64,000 nt of DNA from Natribacillus halophilus (lineage in GTDB: Bacteria > Bacillota > Bacilli > Bacillales > Marinococcaceae), in the NCBI RefSeq assembly GCF_900100185.1, contig NZ_FNEN01000014.1, positions 1 through 64,000 of the forward strand, given 5' to 3'. Positions 1 to 7,708 of this stretch are shown here, piece by piece (the stretch's first letter is position 1; each line of letters opens with the position of its first letter). The position numbers were made by a program, and so were the translations under genes. The notes beneath the pieces were generated by a model, which saw nothing but the letters and a program-made list of their open reading frames with translations, ran no database searches and was not told the origin of the DNA.

Positions 1-195
1 GTTACTCACCCGGCCGCCACTGTCTAGAAGTGAGAGGTGGGAAATGGGAAGTGGGATTTAGGTGACATCGGCTCTGCCGATGTCTACGACAGCTCACTTC
101 TCACCTCTCAACTCTCACCTCTAGACCGTTCGACTTGCATGTATTAGGCACGCCGCCAGCGTTCGTCCTGAGCCAGGATCAAACTCTCCATAAAA
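1..195 (-). rRNA. rrs: 16S ribosomal RNA, 5' end (partial)
   Basis: The minus strand carries the universal 16S start (GAGTTTGATCCTGGCTCAG near 170-190), then the conserved AATACATGCAAGTCGAACGG and, at the window edge, the GTGAGTAAC block. The gene runs leftward out of the window, so only the first about 195 nt are present. The mature 5' end is placed at about 194-195 by analogy with Bacillus 16S. Between the conserved V1 flanks the RNA carries a helix about 70 nt longer than usual (see 23-125). Confidence 0.95.
23..125 (-). other. Extended V1 (helix 6) hairpin inside 16S rRNA
   Basis: The outer ends are both TCTAGA (23-28 and 120-125). The purine-rich arm 23-57 and pyrimidine-rich arm about 88-125 can pair almost throughout if G-U pairs are allowed. 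A perfect 9-bp hairpin with a 3-nt loop (64-72 with 76-84, GACATCGGC/GCCGATGTC) caps the structure. In common Bacillus 16S this interval is about 45 nt; here it is about 115 nt. It may be retained as a long helix or excised as an intervening sequence; the DNA cannot tell which. Confidence 0.8.
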
Positions 196-315
196 GTTCC
201 GCTTCGCACACGGGGGTGTGCGTTGCGCTGGCTTGATTCATTCTTCTTACGCTTGGCTTTCATTCAGTTTTCAAAGGGCAAATGTCGGCATCCCCTGTTG
301 AGAGCGCCACTATTC
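196..315 (-). other. rRNA operon leader with boxA-like antitermination region
   Basis: This is transcribed leader between promoter and 16S. On the minus strand it contains CCTTTGAAAACTGAAT (about 261-277), resembling the boxA-containing leader of Bacillus rrn operons. A GC-rich hairpin (CGCACAC/GTGTGCG, about 206-223) lies just before the 16S start and may be part of the processing stalk. Function is inferred from resemblance only. Confidence 0.55.
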
Positions 316-344
316 ATCATATCACCGCACAATCATAATGTCAA
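316..344 (-). promoter_or_regulatory. Sigma-A promoter of the rRNA operon
   Basis: On the minus strand: TTGACA (339-344), 17-nt spacer, TATGAT (316-321). The A-rich stretch just upstream (AATCGAAAAAAATGA, about 345-360) looks like an UP element. Near-consensus boxes and position about 120 nt before 16S fit an rrn P2-type promoter. I see no second equally good promoter upstream. Confidence 0.85.
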
Positions 345-433
345 TCATTTTTTTCGATTGATTTTTGCAGGCTTTATCGCTATGAGAGCCTGACTGATTG
401 CGACGGATTATTAATTTATCATCTCTACGAAAA

Positions 434-673
434 TCATGCAAGGGGTTTGCTATTATTTTTTTTCAATAAATATAAATCGTACTTTACGCTCTCTTCAGAG
501 GGAACCATTCGGCGATAAACATTGAACAAGATGGTGTATTTTTCCTCGATCGCTTGTTTGACGCACCCTTCCACAGAATCATCATACAAGTCAGCAAGCA
601 CTTCATCCATTTCCCTTTTTAACAGATAGATCATTTCTTCTGCTTCCTTTTCCTTTAACGCTACCCCGAACAT
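434..673 (-). CDS. Uncharacterised small protein (79 aa) upstream of rrn promoter
   Basis: I do not recognise this protein. The start at ATG 671-673 is chosen because GGAAAGGGG lies 6 nt upstream; a longer frame would run into pdaB on the other strand. It is charged and helical-looking, with no signal peptide, membrane segment or Cys motif. The central KQAIEEKYTILFNVYRRM segment is amphipathic and may be a small conserved Bacillus domain. It ends about 90 nt upstream of the rrn -35 box, same direction, and is divergent from pdaB. Confidence 0.55.
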   Translation of the reverse strand: MFGVALKEKEAEEMIYLLKREMDEVLADLYDDSVEGCVKQAIEEKYTILFNVYRRMVPSEESVKYDLYLLKKNNSKPLA

Positions 674-775
674 GATAAACCCCTTTCCATTTACAGAATC
701 GTTAGTTATATCTTGTCCTATTTCGCATATATATATCCCAGTGTTCGGAATGGATTTTGTAAAAGGGGGAGAAGA

Positions 776-1531
776 GTGACACAATTTTGGGCATTCACCA
801 GGAAAAAAAGTTCACAGTACTTTTTTATCGTAGCCATTGCCTTTTGTACAGCTTGTTTGATTTTGCTGGAAAGGCCATTTATCGCGGTGTTTTCCGAGGA
901 GGATCAACCATCGGCATTTTCGAGCGCAGAGACCGATGACCGGGAGATTGCTTTAACTTTCAATGTAAGCTGGGGCGAGGAGCATGTGGAACCCATGTTG
1001 GACACACTTCAGGAAAATGACACGACCGCGACTTTTTTCGTTTCCGGGGTGTGGGCGGAACGGCATACGGAATTGCTTGAGCGGATGCTTGATGAAGGTC
1101 ACGATATCGGCAATTACGGGTATCATTTCAAACCTTACACGGATCAGGAAAATGAAGACATGCGAAGGGATATGCGCGAAGGGCACAACACGATCGAAGA
1201 AGCGACGGGTGAACCCCCGGTTTTCTTTCGTCCTCCGGCAGGCATCTTCAATACGGAAGTGTTGGAAGCTGCAGAACAGATGGATTACTCGGTTATTCAT
1301 TGGGGCGCTGACGGCAAGGACTGGCAGAACCCGGGCGTCGACCAGATTGTTGTCAATTTAATGGAAGATGTGGAGCCGGGGGATGTGGTTATGCTCGATG
1401 CCTCTGATTCGGCAAAACAAACCGCAGACGCCTTGCCGGAAATCATCGAGGCACTCGAAGATGAAGACTACAGCCTCACGTCCATAGAGATGCTCATGAG
1501 CGGGGCGGAGACAGATTACGAGGAGTTGTAA
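776..1531 (+). CDS. pdaB: PdaB-type sporulation polysaccharide deacetylase-like protein
   Basis: 251 aa with an N-terminal membrane anchor (about residues 12-33, FFIVAIAFCTACLILL) and a NodB-fold domain. PdaB is a sporulation protein needed for spore cortex maintenance. The start is GTG 776-778, preceded by GGGGGAGAAGA; an in-frame ATG upstream has no ribosome site. The NodB signature TFDDG is TFNVSWG here, and the usual metal-binding His motif reads GNYGYHF, so the canonical catalytic Asp and one metal ligand are absent. The RPPAG motif is intact. It is convergent with the iucD-like gene and in its usual place between kbaA and an rrn operon. Confidence 0.88.
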   Translation: MTQFWAFTRKKSSQYFFIVAIAFCTACLILLERPFIAVFSEEDQPSAFSSAETDDREIALTFNVSWGEEHVEPMLDTLQENDTTATFFVSGVWAERHTELLERMLDEGHDIGNYGYHFKPYTDQENEDMRRDMREGHNTIEEATGEPPVFFRPPAGIFNTEVLEAAEQMDYSVIHWGADGKDWQNPGVDQIVVNLMEDVEPGDVVMLDASDSAKQTADALPEIIEALEDEDYSLTSIEMLMSGAETDYEEL

Positions 1532-1555
1532 TCACCGCCTTATAGCAGCGAACGC

Positions 1556-2866
1556 TCACCACTCCGGAGATTCCCCGTCGCCGCCTTCCATGAATTGCTG
1601 GAACAGATTGTCGCGATAGACGGGGTACGTTTCCTCTCCTGTCAGCACATTAACGATATGTTGATTTCTTTTTACCGACAGGGCAAGATTTGTGGCGCTC
1701 GTCCCATGAGTATGCTCCAGATTCGTCAATGCAAACAAATGATTAGGCCGCTCATCCTTGAATACGAGACGATAATCTCTAGTCACTTTAAATTCCTGTT
1801 CGCTCTCCCACTCCAGCTCATCTCTCATCGCCTCGATCCATTCCGGGACGAGTGGCTTATAGCCGGTAGCGAGTATCACCTTATCGGTGGGGTGCTCGAA
1901 TGTTTGCCCTTTCTGCCACTGGCGGCAAGAGAGCAGATAATTCTCACCGGAGGCCGAGACGCCCTCCACTTCTGTTAGCGCCTGGATTTTCACCGGCGAG
2001 CGTTTCCGTTCGACGGAGCGATGGTAAAGGAGCTCGTAAATGCTCAGTAATGTTTTTTCCTGAACGCCATGGCGCAGAGGCCCTAAAACCGCCAACGCAT
2101 TCTGTCGCTCTTCATAAGGGAGTCCGTAAAAATAATCCACATACTCCGGTGAAAACAATTCTTGCCCTATGCTGCTTTCTTCCAGTTGAAAAAAACCGGG
2201 GGAGCGCGTATACCACGTCAGTTTATAGTTATACCTTTCTTGCTCCTCCAATAAGTCATAAAAGACCTCGGCGGCACTTTGGCCCGAACCGACGACGGTG
2301 ATCGCGTTCGCGGATTTCAGTTCCTGTTCATGATATAAGTAGTCACTTGAATGAATGATGTCCTCATTCGTCTTTCCTTCCAGAGGCGGAGGGATCATGG
2401 GGATACTCCCCGTTCCGAGCGTAACATGCCGGGCGTATAACGTCTCCGCGTTTTTGCCTTCGATCCTGTAATGAGCATCCCCGGCATCATAAGTCACATT
2501 CGTCACTTCATACCCGAACGTACAGTTGGACAGGCTTCGGGCGACCCACTGACAATACATACTGTACTCGTGCCTCGGGATATTGAATTTCTTCAAAAAA
2601 TAAAAAGACAGCAAGCGCCCATGCTTATGCAAATAGTTCAAAAATGTATACTTGCTTTTCGGGTTGGCAAAGGTGACTAAATCCGCTAAAAAAGACACCT
2701 GTAAATCCGTCTGATCGATGAGCATCCCCGGATGCCATTCAAATGTGGGCTCCTGTTCAAGAAAACGAGTCTTTAAATGGGGAGCCCCCTCTTCCATTAA
2801 AGCGGCAAGGCCGAGGTTAAACGGGCCGATACCAATGCCGATGAGATCATAGACCTCTTTTGCCAT
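1556..2866 (-). CDS. iucD: L-lysine N6-monooxygenase (IucD/SidA-type flavoprotein)
   Basis: 436 aa. The FAD motif GIGIGPFNLGLA lies near residue 10, the NADPH motif VVGSGQSAAEVF at about 190, and the family LATGYKP motif at about 335. The family N-hydroxylates lysine or ornithine side chains, the first step of hydroxamate siderophores such as aerobactin. No partner synthetase (iucA/iucC), acetylase or transporter is nearby and I see no clear Fur box. The ribosome site is AGAGGAGATG. It follows kbaA by 69 nt on the same strand and is not part of the usual order here, so it looks inserted. Lysine rather than ornithine as substrate is the likelier reading, not proven. Confidence 0.85.
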   Translation of the reverse strand: MAKEVYDLIGIGIGPFNLGLAALMEEGAPHLKTRFLEQEPTFEWHPGMLIDQTDLQVSFLADLVTFANPKSKYTFLNYLHKHGRLLSFYFLKKFNIPRHEYSMYCQWVARSLSNCTFGYEVTNVTYDAGDAHYRIEGKNAETLYARHVTLGTGSIPMIPPPLEGKTNEDIIHSSDYLYHEQELKSANAITVVGSGQSAAEVFYDLLEEQERYNYKLTWYTRSPGFFQLEESSIGQELFSPEYVDYFYGLPYEERQNALAVLGPLRHGVQEKTLLSIYELLYHRSVERKRSPVKIQALTEVEGVSASGENYLLSCRQWQKGQTFEHPTDKVILATGYKPLVPEWIEAMRDELEWESEQEFKVTRDYRLVFKDERPNHLFALTNLEHTHGTSATNLALSVKRNQHIVNVLTGEETYPVYRDNLFQQFMEGGDGESPEW

Positions 2867-2935
2867 AGTCGCGCATCTCCTCTGTTCAAGTCTCGCATTT
2901 CTTTTTACCCTTCCCCCACACGGGTCTCTATAAAC

Positions 2936-3532
2936 TTATGCATTCTCCTGTATACGATGATGAGCCATCAACTGATAAGTGTTCGCCACCAACAATGGCG
3001 TCAGGTAAATCCAGAGCCATACACTATCATTGATTTCGGTCACAAGCAGAGCCGGAAGCCATTCGATCGTCGTAATCACATACATGAAGAAAAAGGCCGG
3101 AATAAACGCACCGCGATGAGTCTCCCGTTGCTTAAAGTACGCGACAAGCGCGGCATAAATCAGTAATAGCGTCGGGGTGATCAAGTATCCCCCCATCGTT
3201 TCATCCCCGGTTGCATAGGCAAGATAACGAAAATAAAACAAATCGAAGAAGACAAAAGCGATTAAAAAGATCTGCACCCGGTTCCAAAGCTTTTTCGTCT
3301 TAAATAGCGATAAGGCCAGACGATTTAAGAGCAAATACGCAAAATAGCCCATTTGCGCCGTAGCACTGACCGCCGCGCCAATCCCCAATAACCACAGAAC
3401 GCCGAAAATGAAATTCCAAAACCCGCCTTCTGCAAACAGAGGATCGTATAACAAAGCGCCAATGATCGCACCACCCATGGCACCTAAAAACATCGTCGAG
3501 AAAAATAAAAAAACCACTTTTTTGGTGTTCAA
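2936..3532 (-). CDS. kbaA: KinB signalling pathway activation protein KbaA
   Basis: 198 aa integral membrane protein with about six hydrophobic segments, including ones near residues 7-28, 40-60, 92-108 and 120-135. KbaA is needed for activity of the sporulation kinase KinB, which feeds the Spo0A phosphorelay. The position next to gerD and salA matches B. subtilis. The start codon is TTG (3530-3532) with AAGGAATG about 4 nt upstream; no ATG lies near. It is divergent from gerD. Confidence 0.85.
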   Translation of the reverse strand: MNTKKVVFLFFSTMFLGAMGGAIIGALLYDPLFAEGGFWNFIFGVLWLLGIGAAVSATAQMGYFAYLLLNRLALSLFKTKKLWNRVQIFLIAFVFFDLFYFRYLAYATGDETMGGYLITPTLLLIYAALVAYFKQRETHRGAFIPAFFFMYVITTIEWLPALLVTEINDSVWLWIYLTPLLVANTYQLMAHHRIQENA

Positions 3533-3604
3533 ATAATCATTCCTTACTTACGGGAATCGCCAACACTCTGATTGTACCAACCGCAATCGCAAAAAACCAG
3601 CCGT

Positions 3605-3635
3605 TGCATAATTTGTCACCGAATGCTTCATAGTA
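3605..3635 (+). promoter_or_regulatory. Probable sigma-G promoter of gerD
   Basis: TGCATA (3605-3610), 18-nt spacer, CATAGTA (3629-3635). The -10 fits the forespore sigma-G pattern CATNNTA and the -35 fits GNATR. gerD is forespore-expressed in B. subtilis, which agrees. Start codon of gerD lies 28 nt downstream. Confidence 0.6.
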
Positions 3636-3663
3636 TAGAAAAACATCGGAAAGGAGCAACGGC

Positions 3664-4323
3664 ATGGATGTAAAGCGAGCCCTTTTCCTTATTTTCCTTT
3701 TTACATTTGTAACAGGTTGTGCAGCCTTACAAAATCAAGGCGGATCAGGCGGTGCTGATTCCCAGGACTTCGAAGAGACAAAAGAAATGGTCATCGATGT
3801 GTTAAAAACCGAGGATGGACAAGCCGCTCTGGAGGAGATTTTAACGGAGGAAGATTTTCAGGAATCCGTACTTATGGAGCAAGAATTCGTCCAGGATACG
3901 GTGCAAACAACATTGACATCAGACGACGGCCAGCAATACTTTCAGGAAGTGATGCAACAGCCTGAGTTTCAACAAAACATTGCCAGCAGCATGCAACAGG
4001 AAAATGAAGATATATTAAAACGTTTAATGAAGGATCCGGAATATCAGGATATGATGATGGAAGTGCTGCAGGACCCCGAAATGCAGCAAGAGCATGTTCA
4101 ATTATTGAAAAGCCAAACGTTCCGGGAAGAGATGCAGACCGCCATCGAAGAAGCGTTTGATAACCCTAATTTCCAACAGCAGCTCTCCGACTTAATCGAA
4201 CAGCAACAACAAGAGGGTGGCGGCGGTTCACAGGATGATAGCAGCGGTGGCGGCAGTCAGGAAGAGGGCAATCAAGACGACAGCGGCAATGGGGGCAGTG
4301 ACAGTGGCGGTGGCGGCAATTAA
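3664..4323 (+). CDS. gerD: Spore germination lipoprotein GerD
   Basis: 219 aa. A lipoprotein signal peptide ends in the lipobox VTGC (Cys19). GerD is an inner-spore-membrane lipoprotein that clusters the nutrient germinant receptors into the germinosome. The body is acidic and helical with repeated short motifs (EEILTEEDFQESV, QEVMQQPEFQQNI, MEVLQDPEMQQEH). The last about 35 residues are a low-complexity Gly/Ser/Asp linker with several GGGS-like units. The ribosome site GGAAAGGAG lies 8 nt before ATG. It is convergent with salA. Confidence 0.9.
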   Translation: MDVKRALFLIFLFTFVTGCAALQNQGGSGGADSQDFEETKEMVIDVLKTEDGQAALEEILTEEDFQESVLMEQEFVQDTVQTTLTSDDGQQYFQEVMQQPEFQQNIASSMQQENEDILKRLMKDPEYQDMMMEVLQDPEMQQEHVQLLKSQTFREEMQTAIEEAFDNPNFQQQLSDLIEQQQQEGGGGSQDDSSGGGSQEEGNQDDSGNGGSDSGGGGN

Positions 4324-4330
4324 CATGAAA

Positions 4331-4351
4331 GGTGAGGCCATTGGCCTCACC
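4331..4351. terminator. Shared hairpin between convergent gerD and salA
   Basis: Perfect 9-bp stem GGTGAGGCC/GGCCTCACC with a 3-nt loop between the two stop codons. The stem is symmetric and could stop both transcripts, but the T tract after it is short on both strands. Confidence 0.6.
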
Positions 4352-4359
4352 TCACTGTA

Positions 4360-5448
4360 TTATTCAAACGGCGATTTTACCCGTTCCTCTTTAGGTTCTT
4401 TCTTTTCGATCACACGCGCGGCGATATTTTCGTACATTTTTCCAATCGGATGTTCCCGCTCATAGACGGACGGAGCAAAATCGTCATCATCGATCGTCGG
4501 TTGGCCCAGCGGGACCTGGCCGAGCATTTCCACTTTCAACTCTTCGGTTAAACGTTCGCCACCGCCCTGGCCAAATACATACTCTTTTTCGCCTGTTTTG
4601 CTTTCATAATAAGCCATGTTTTCGACGACGCCGAGGATGCGATGGTTACTCTTAATCGCCATCGCCCCCGCACGTGCGGCCACAAATGCGGCTGTCGCAT
4701 GCGGCGTGGTAACGATGATTTCTTCGGACTCCGGAAGCATCGAATGGACATCCATGGCGGTATCCCCTGTTCCGGGAGGCAAGTCCAGGAGAAGATAATC
4801 CAGATCTCCCCAGGTCACTTCATTGAAGAAGTTGGTCAACATTTTCCCGAGCATCGGCCCGCGCCAAACGACCGGAGCGTTATCTTCGACGAAAAAGCCC
4901 ATGGAAATGACTTTTACACCGTAACGCTCGACGGGATGTATTTTCTCTCCTTCCACGGTGGGACGATTCTCAATGCCCATCATATCGGGAACGCTGAATC
5001 CGTATATGTCTGCGTCGATAATGCCGACTTTCTTGCCTTCCCGGGCGAGCGCCACCGCCAGATTGACAGTAACCGTCGATTTCCCGACACCGCCTTTACC
5101 ACTGGCAACAGCGATGAAGTTCACCGTATTATCGTTCAGTATGCCGCCGCCTTCTTCACCGCCTTGTTCTTGTTGCAGATCGCCGTGTTCTTCGACTTCC
5201 TCCTTGGAAAGCTCTTCAAATCGAAGGCCGACCTGGGAAGCACCGGCCTCTTTGACAACCGCTACGATATCCTGCTGCACCTTCATTTGCTCCCCGGTGC
5301 CGGTTCTCGCCAAAGCAATCTTTAAGCTCACGTTGTCTTCGTTTTTTATACGAATATCCCGAATCCCGCCGGTGTCGACAATGCTTTTATTGAGGTCGGG
5401 ATCCTGGATCGATTTCAATGCCTCTATAACGTCTTGCTCTTGTAACAA
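4360..5448 (-). CDS. salA: Mrp/NBP35-family P-loop ATPase SalA
   Basis: About 362 aa. An N-terminal MIP18/DUF59-like domain (about 1-90) precedes a deviant-Walker ParA-type ATPase (GKGGVGKSTVTVNLA at about 115; DLPPGTGD further on). Family roles are Fe-S cluster carrier and, for B. subtilis SalA, a regulator of scoC and protease genes. The start is ambiguous: GTG at 5455-5457 sits directly on the ribosome site, whereas TTG at 5446-5448 has AAAGGAAG at good spacing and is preferred. Start codon type is inferred, function by family. Confidence 0.87.
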   Translation of the reverse strand: MLQEQDVIEALKSIQDPDLNKSIVDTGGIRDIRIKNEDNVSLKIALARTGTGEQMKVQQDIVAVVKEAGASQVGLRFEELSKEEVEEHGDLQQEQGGEEGGGILNDNTVNFIAVASGKGGVGKSTVTVNLAVALAREGKKVGIIDADIYGFSVPDMMGIENRPTVEGEKIHPVERYGVKVISMGFFVEDNAPVVWRGPMLGKMLTNFFNEVTWGDLDYLLLDLPPGTGDTAMDVHSMLPESEEIIVTTPHATAAFVAARAGAMAIKSNHRILGVVENMAYYESKTGEKEYVFGQGGGERLTEELKVEMLGQVPLGQPTIDDDDFAPSVYEREHPIGKMYENIAARVIEKKEPKEERVKSPFE

Positions 5449-5523
5449 TAGGGTCACCTTCCTTTAAGGCTGATAATATCCCCATTGTATCACACCTCTG
5501 GAATCGGGTATAATTGCACGCAT

Positions 5524-6228
5524 TCATTCCTCGGTATCGGTGTAATGCAGAAGCCCCTGGTAAATGGAGGCAGCCATTTGCTCCTGGTAGTCCTCGTCCC
5601 CCAATCTCCCGGCTTCTTCAGGGTTGGAGAGAAAACCCGCTTCAATCAACAATCCGGGAATATCCGTATAATCAAGCATGTAAATGTTACTCACACCTGA
5701 AGCTTTGCGGTTTGTATTTTCCAGTTGGCGCGTCATCTCCGCCTGGACGCTTTCGGCCATCAGTTGACTTTCCGTAGAGGCCGGATTATAAAAGGTCTGC
5801 GCTCCGCGCCAATTGGCCGAGCCGGCATTAAGATGCAAGCTGATAAAAAAATCACTGCCGGAGTCATTGATCAATTGCACCCGTTGTTGTAAATCTTCCA
5901 CTTTACGGCTTCGCAGGCCTTCTGTAGAAGAAGCTGCCAAATCAGTGTCTTCTTCTCGTGTCATCAGCACAAGCGCCCCTGCCGATTGTAAATAATCCCT
6001 AAGTTTAAAAGAAATTTCTAAAGCCACTTCATCTTCCATTAAACCGTCCTGTGAGCTCGACCCTCCATCGACACCGCCATGCCCCGGGTCGAGCACAATG
6101 ACTTGCCCGCTTAACGGCAAATGTAATCCGCTCGTATTTTCTGTCCATTCAGCGGAAAAAATATTATACATAACGATAACCATAAAAAGCGCTAAAAGCG
6201 GAGAAGCAAGCCAGAGCTTTTTTTTCAT
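5524..6228 (-). CDS. cwlD: Germination-specific N-acetylmuramoyl-L-alanine amidase CwlD
   Basis: 234 aa. The N-terminal signal/anchor (about 1-22) is followed by an Amidase_3 domain. Zinc ligands are visible in DPGHGG (His), MEDEVAL (Glu) and SLHLNA (His), and the catalytic Glu in LLIEAGFLSN. CwlD, with PdaA, makes muramic-delta-lactam in spore cortex, the mark read by germination lytic enzymes. Ribosome site AAAGGATG lies upstream of ATG. It is separated from ybaK by a strong terminator, so it should have its own promoter in the short gap; I could not identify one. Confidence 0.92.
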   Translation of the reverse strand: MKKKLWLASPLLALFMVIVMYNIFSAEWTENTSGLHLPLSGQVIVLDPGHGGVDGGSSSQDGLMEDEVALEISFKLRDYLQSAGALVLMTREEDTDLAASSTEGLRSRKVEDLQQRVQLINDSGSDFFISLHLNAGSANWRGAQTFYNPASTESQLMAESVQAEMTRQLENTNRKASGVSNIYMLDYTDIPGLLIEAGFLSNPEEAGRLGDEDYQEQMAASIYQGLLHYTDTEE

Positions 6229-6267
6229 GAGGAAGACATCCTTTTTTCAGGGATAATTCACTATATG

Positions 6268-6294
6268 AAAAAAAGGACGGGCATATGCCCGCCT
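6268..6294 (-). terminator. Intrinsic terminator after ybaK
   Basis: On the minus strand the palindrome CGGGCATATGCCCG (6278-6291) with flanking pairs is followed by seven T (6268-6274). It overlaps the ybaK stop codon and isolates cwlD. Confidence 0.85.
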
Positions 6295-6727
6295 AAATGC
6301 GAAGTTGCACTCGATTTTTGCCCGTCGCGAAACCGACTTGCCACCAGTGACGCACGTAAGCATCCGCGCCGTTAGCTATCTTACGATGATCGATGTGCTC
6401 TTCCTGAATCCAGTCACTCATGAACATTTCCAGCTCATGGGCGCGTTGTCTGATCTGCGCTTCATCGTCATCGTTAATGGCTTTGTCTTTTCCCGTTCTC
6501 GCTACAGACAGCCCTCTTTTGGCAGCGGTGATAAAAGCCTCGATGGCCACGTCCATACAGATCTCCTCTAAAAAGGAGTGGCGAAACTGAAAGGATCCGC
6601 ACGCGGGGATAAGGTATTTTTCGGAAGCATAGACCATATCTTCCATGCTTAAAGTGTGCAATAGCTTCTTCTCCACTTCCCAGTCCTTCAACCGCTTCTG
6701 CTCTTGAAATGATACGACTGACCCCAT
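6293..6727 (-). CDS. ybaK: DUF2521 protein YbaK
   Basis: 144 aa, soluble, helical. The start at ATG 6725-6727 is set by GAGGGGGG 6 nt upstream; the much longer open frame upstream belongs to an overlapping frame. Location directly before cwlD is where B. subtilis has ybaK, and MGSVVSFQEQKRLKDWEVEK resembles the N terminus of that family. No function is known. One His/Trp-rich motif near the C terminus (YVRHWWQVGFATGKNR) is the most conserved-looking part. Confidence 0.75.
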   Translation of the reverse strand: MGSVVSFQEQKRLKDWEVEKKLLHTLSMEDMVYASEKYLIPACGSFQFRHSFLEEICMDVAIEAFITAAKRGLSVARTGKDKAINDDDEAQIRQRAHELEMFMSDWIQEEHIDHRKIANGADAYVRHWWQVGFATGKNRVQLRI

Positions 6728-6794
6728 GCTTGCCCCCCTCATCATTAGTATACAGCTCTGCCGGAGCAAACATGTCTGGGAATGGGAGGGCGCC

Positions 6795-7205
6795 TTATCC
6801 AGACCAATCATCCATTTTCCATACATGCTCATCGATTTGAATCGAAGGGTCAACCTCCAACAATGCTTCCAGAAATGCATTCCGCTCCTTTGGGGAAATG
6901 ACCACCGGCATTTCAAATTCGCTCCTCACCTTGATACGATCACGCACAGAAGCCGCGGGGGCACTAAGGACGGTGTTGGTTTTGACAATGGATTTAATGT
7001 TGGCAATATTAACGGATTTTGTTCGGAAAGGGCCTATGTAGATAAGCAGACGATCGTTTTCAACACGGTAATAAATGCAGAAAGTGATTACCGTAAAAAC
7101 AAAAAAGACCACTGTAAGAATCCAGACCTGCTGAAATAGCACCAACATCATGGCAGCGATCATCACACCGACGAGCACAGGCGAATAACTGGTCCAAAAC
7201 GTCAT
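6795..7205 (-). CDS. Membrane protein with PH-like (YyaB-type) domain
   Basis: About 136 aa. Two adjacent hydrophobic segments (about residues 8-24 and 28-44) are followed by a small beta-rich domain (NDRLLIYIGPFRTKSVNIAN, then LEVDPSIQI) resembling bacterial PH domains of the YyaB type. Start taken at ATG 7203-7205 with AAAGGGA upstream; an ATG at 7271 lies inside the rpsI terminator and lacks a ribosome site. B. subtilis carries ybaJ, a methyltransferase, near this place, so the gene is a substitution. Function unknown. Confidence 0.6.
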   Translation of the reverse strand: MTFWTSYSPVLVGVMIAAMMLVLFQQVWILTVVFFVFTVITFCIYYRVENDRLLIYIGPFRTKSVNIANIKSIVKTNTVLSAPAASVRDRIKVRSEFEMPVVISPKERNAFLEALLEVDPSIQIDEHVWKMDDWSG

Positions 7206-7252
7206 CACTCGCTCATCCCTTTCTGTCACCTTAAACAAACGTTTGATCAAAG

Positions 7253-7288
7253 AAAAAACCCCTCTGCTCACACAGTAGCAAAGAGGGG
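7253..7288 (-). terminator. Intrinsic terminator after rpsI
   Basis: Stem CCCCTCT/AGAGGGG (7259-7265 with 7282-7288), inner pairs TGCT/AGCA, and six T on the minus strand (7253-7258). It ends the rplM-rpsI transcript. Confidence 0.85.
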
Positions 7289-7297
7289 AGTGCTCTC

Positions 7298-7690
7298 TTA
7301 ACGCTTCGAGAATTGCGGTGCGCGGCGGGCGCCTTTAAGACCGTATTTCTTGCGTTCCTTCATGCGGGAATCGCGCGTAAGGTAGCCATTGTCCTTGAGG
7401 ACTTTCCGGTAATCCGGGTCCACTTCCAATAAAGCGCGGGCGACACCAAGCTGAATGGCTCCGGCCTGTCCGGTGTAACCGCCACCTTTAGCCGTGATCT
7501 TCATATCATATTGACCTTCCGTGCCTGTTTCCGCAAGCGGTTTTTTAACGACGGTTCTCAGGGTCTCATGATCGAAGTATTCGTCCATGTCTCGTTTATT
7601 GATGGTGACTTTTCCGTTTCCGGGGGAAAGGAAAACCCGTGCTACGGCATTTTTACGTCTGCCTGTTCCGTAATATTGCAACGATGCCAA
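7298..7690 (-). CDS. rpsI: 30S ribosomal protein S9
   Basis: 130 aa, the usual length. The C-terminal tail APQFSKR is typical; it reaches toward P-site tRNA in the small subunit. The N-terminal [16 protein letters not shown] motif is diagnostic. The start codon is TTG (7688-7690) with AAAAAGGAGGG upstream. It lies 18 nt after rplM in the conserved L13-S9 pair. Confidence 0.97.
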   Translation of the reverse strand: MASLQYYGTGRRKNAVARVFLSPGNGKVTINKRDMDEYFDHETLRTVVKKPLAETGTEGQYDMKITAKGGGYTGQAGAIQLGVARALLEVDPDYRKVLKDNGYLTRDSRMKERKKYGLKGARRAPQFSKR

Positions 7691-7708
7691 TGTAATCCCT
7701 CCTTTTTG

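Noticed and set aside
345-430. Second (P1) rRNA promoter upstream of the one annotated
   Set aside because: No pair of boxes with acceptable spacing was found.
4642-5325. 227-codon open frame on the plus strand opposite salA
   Set aside because: Antisense shadow of a conserved ATPase gene; low-complexity translation.
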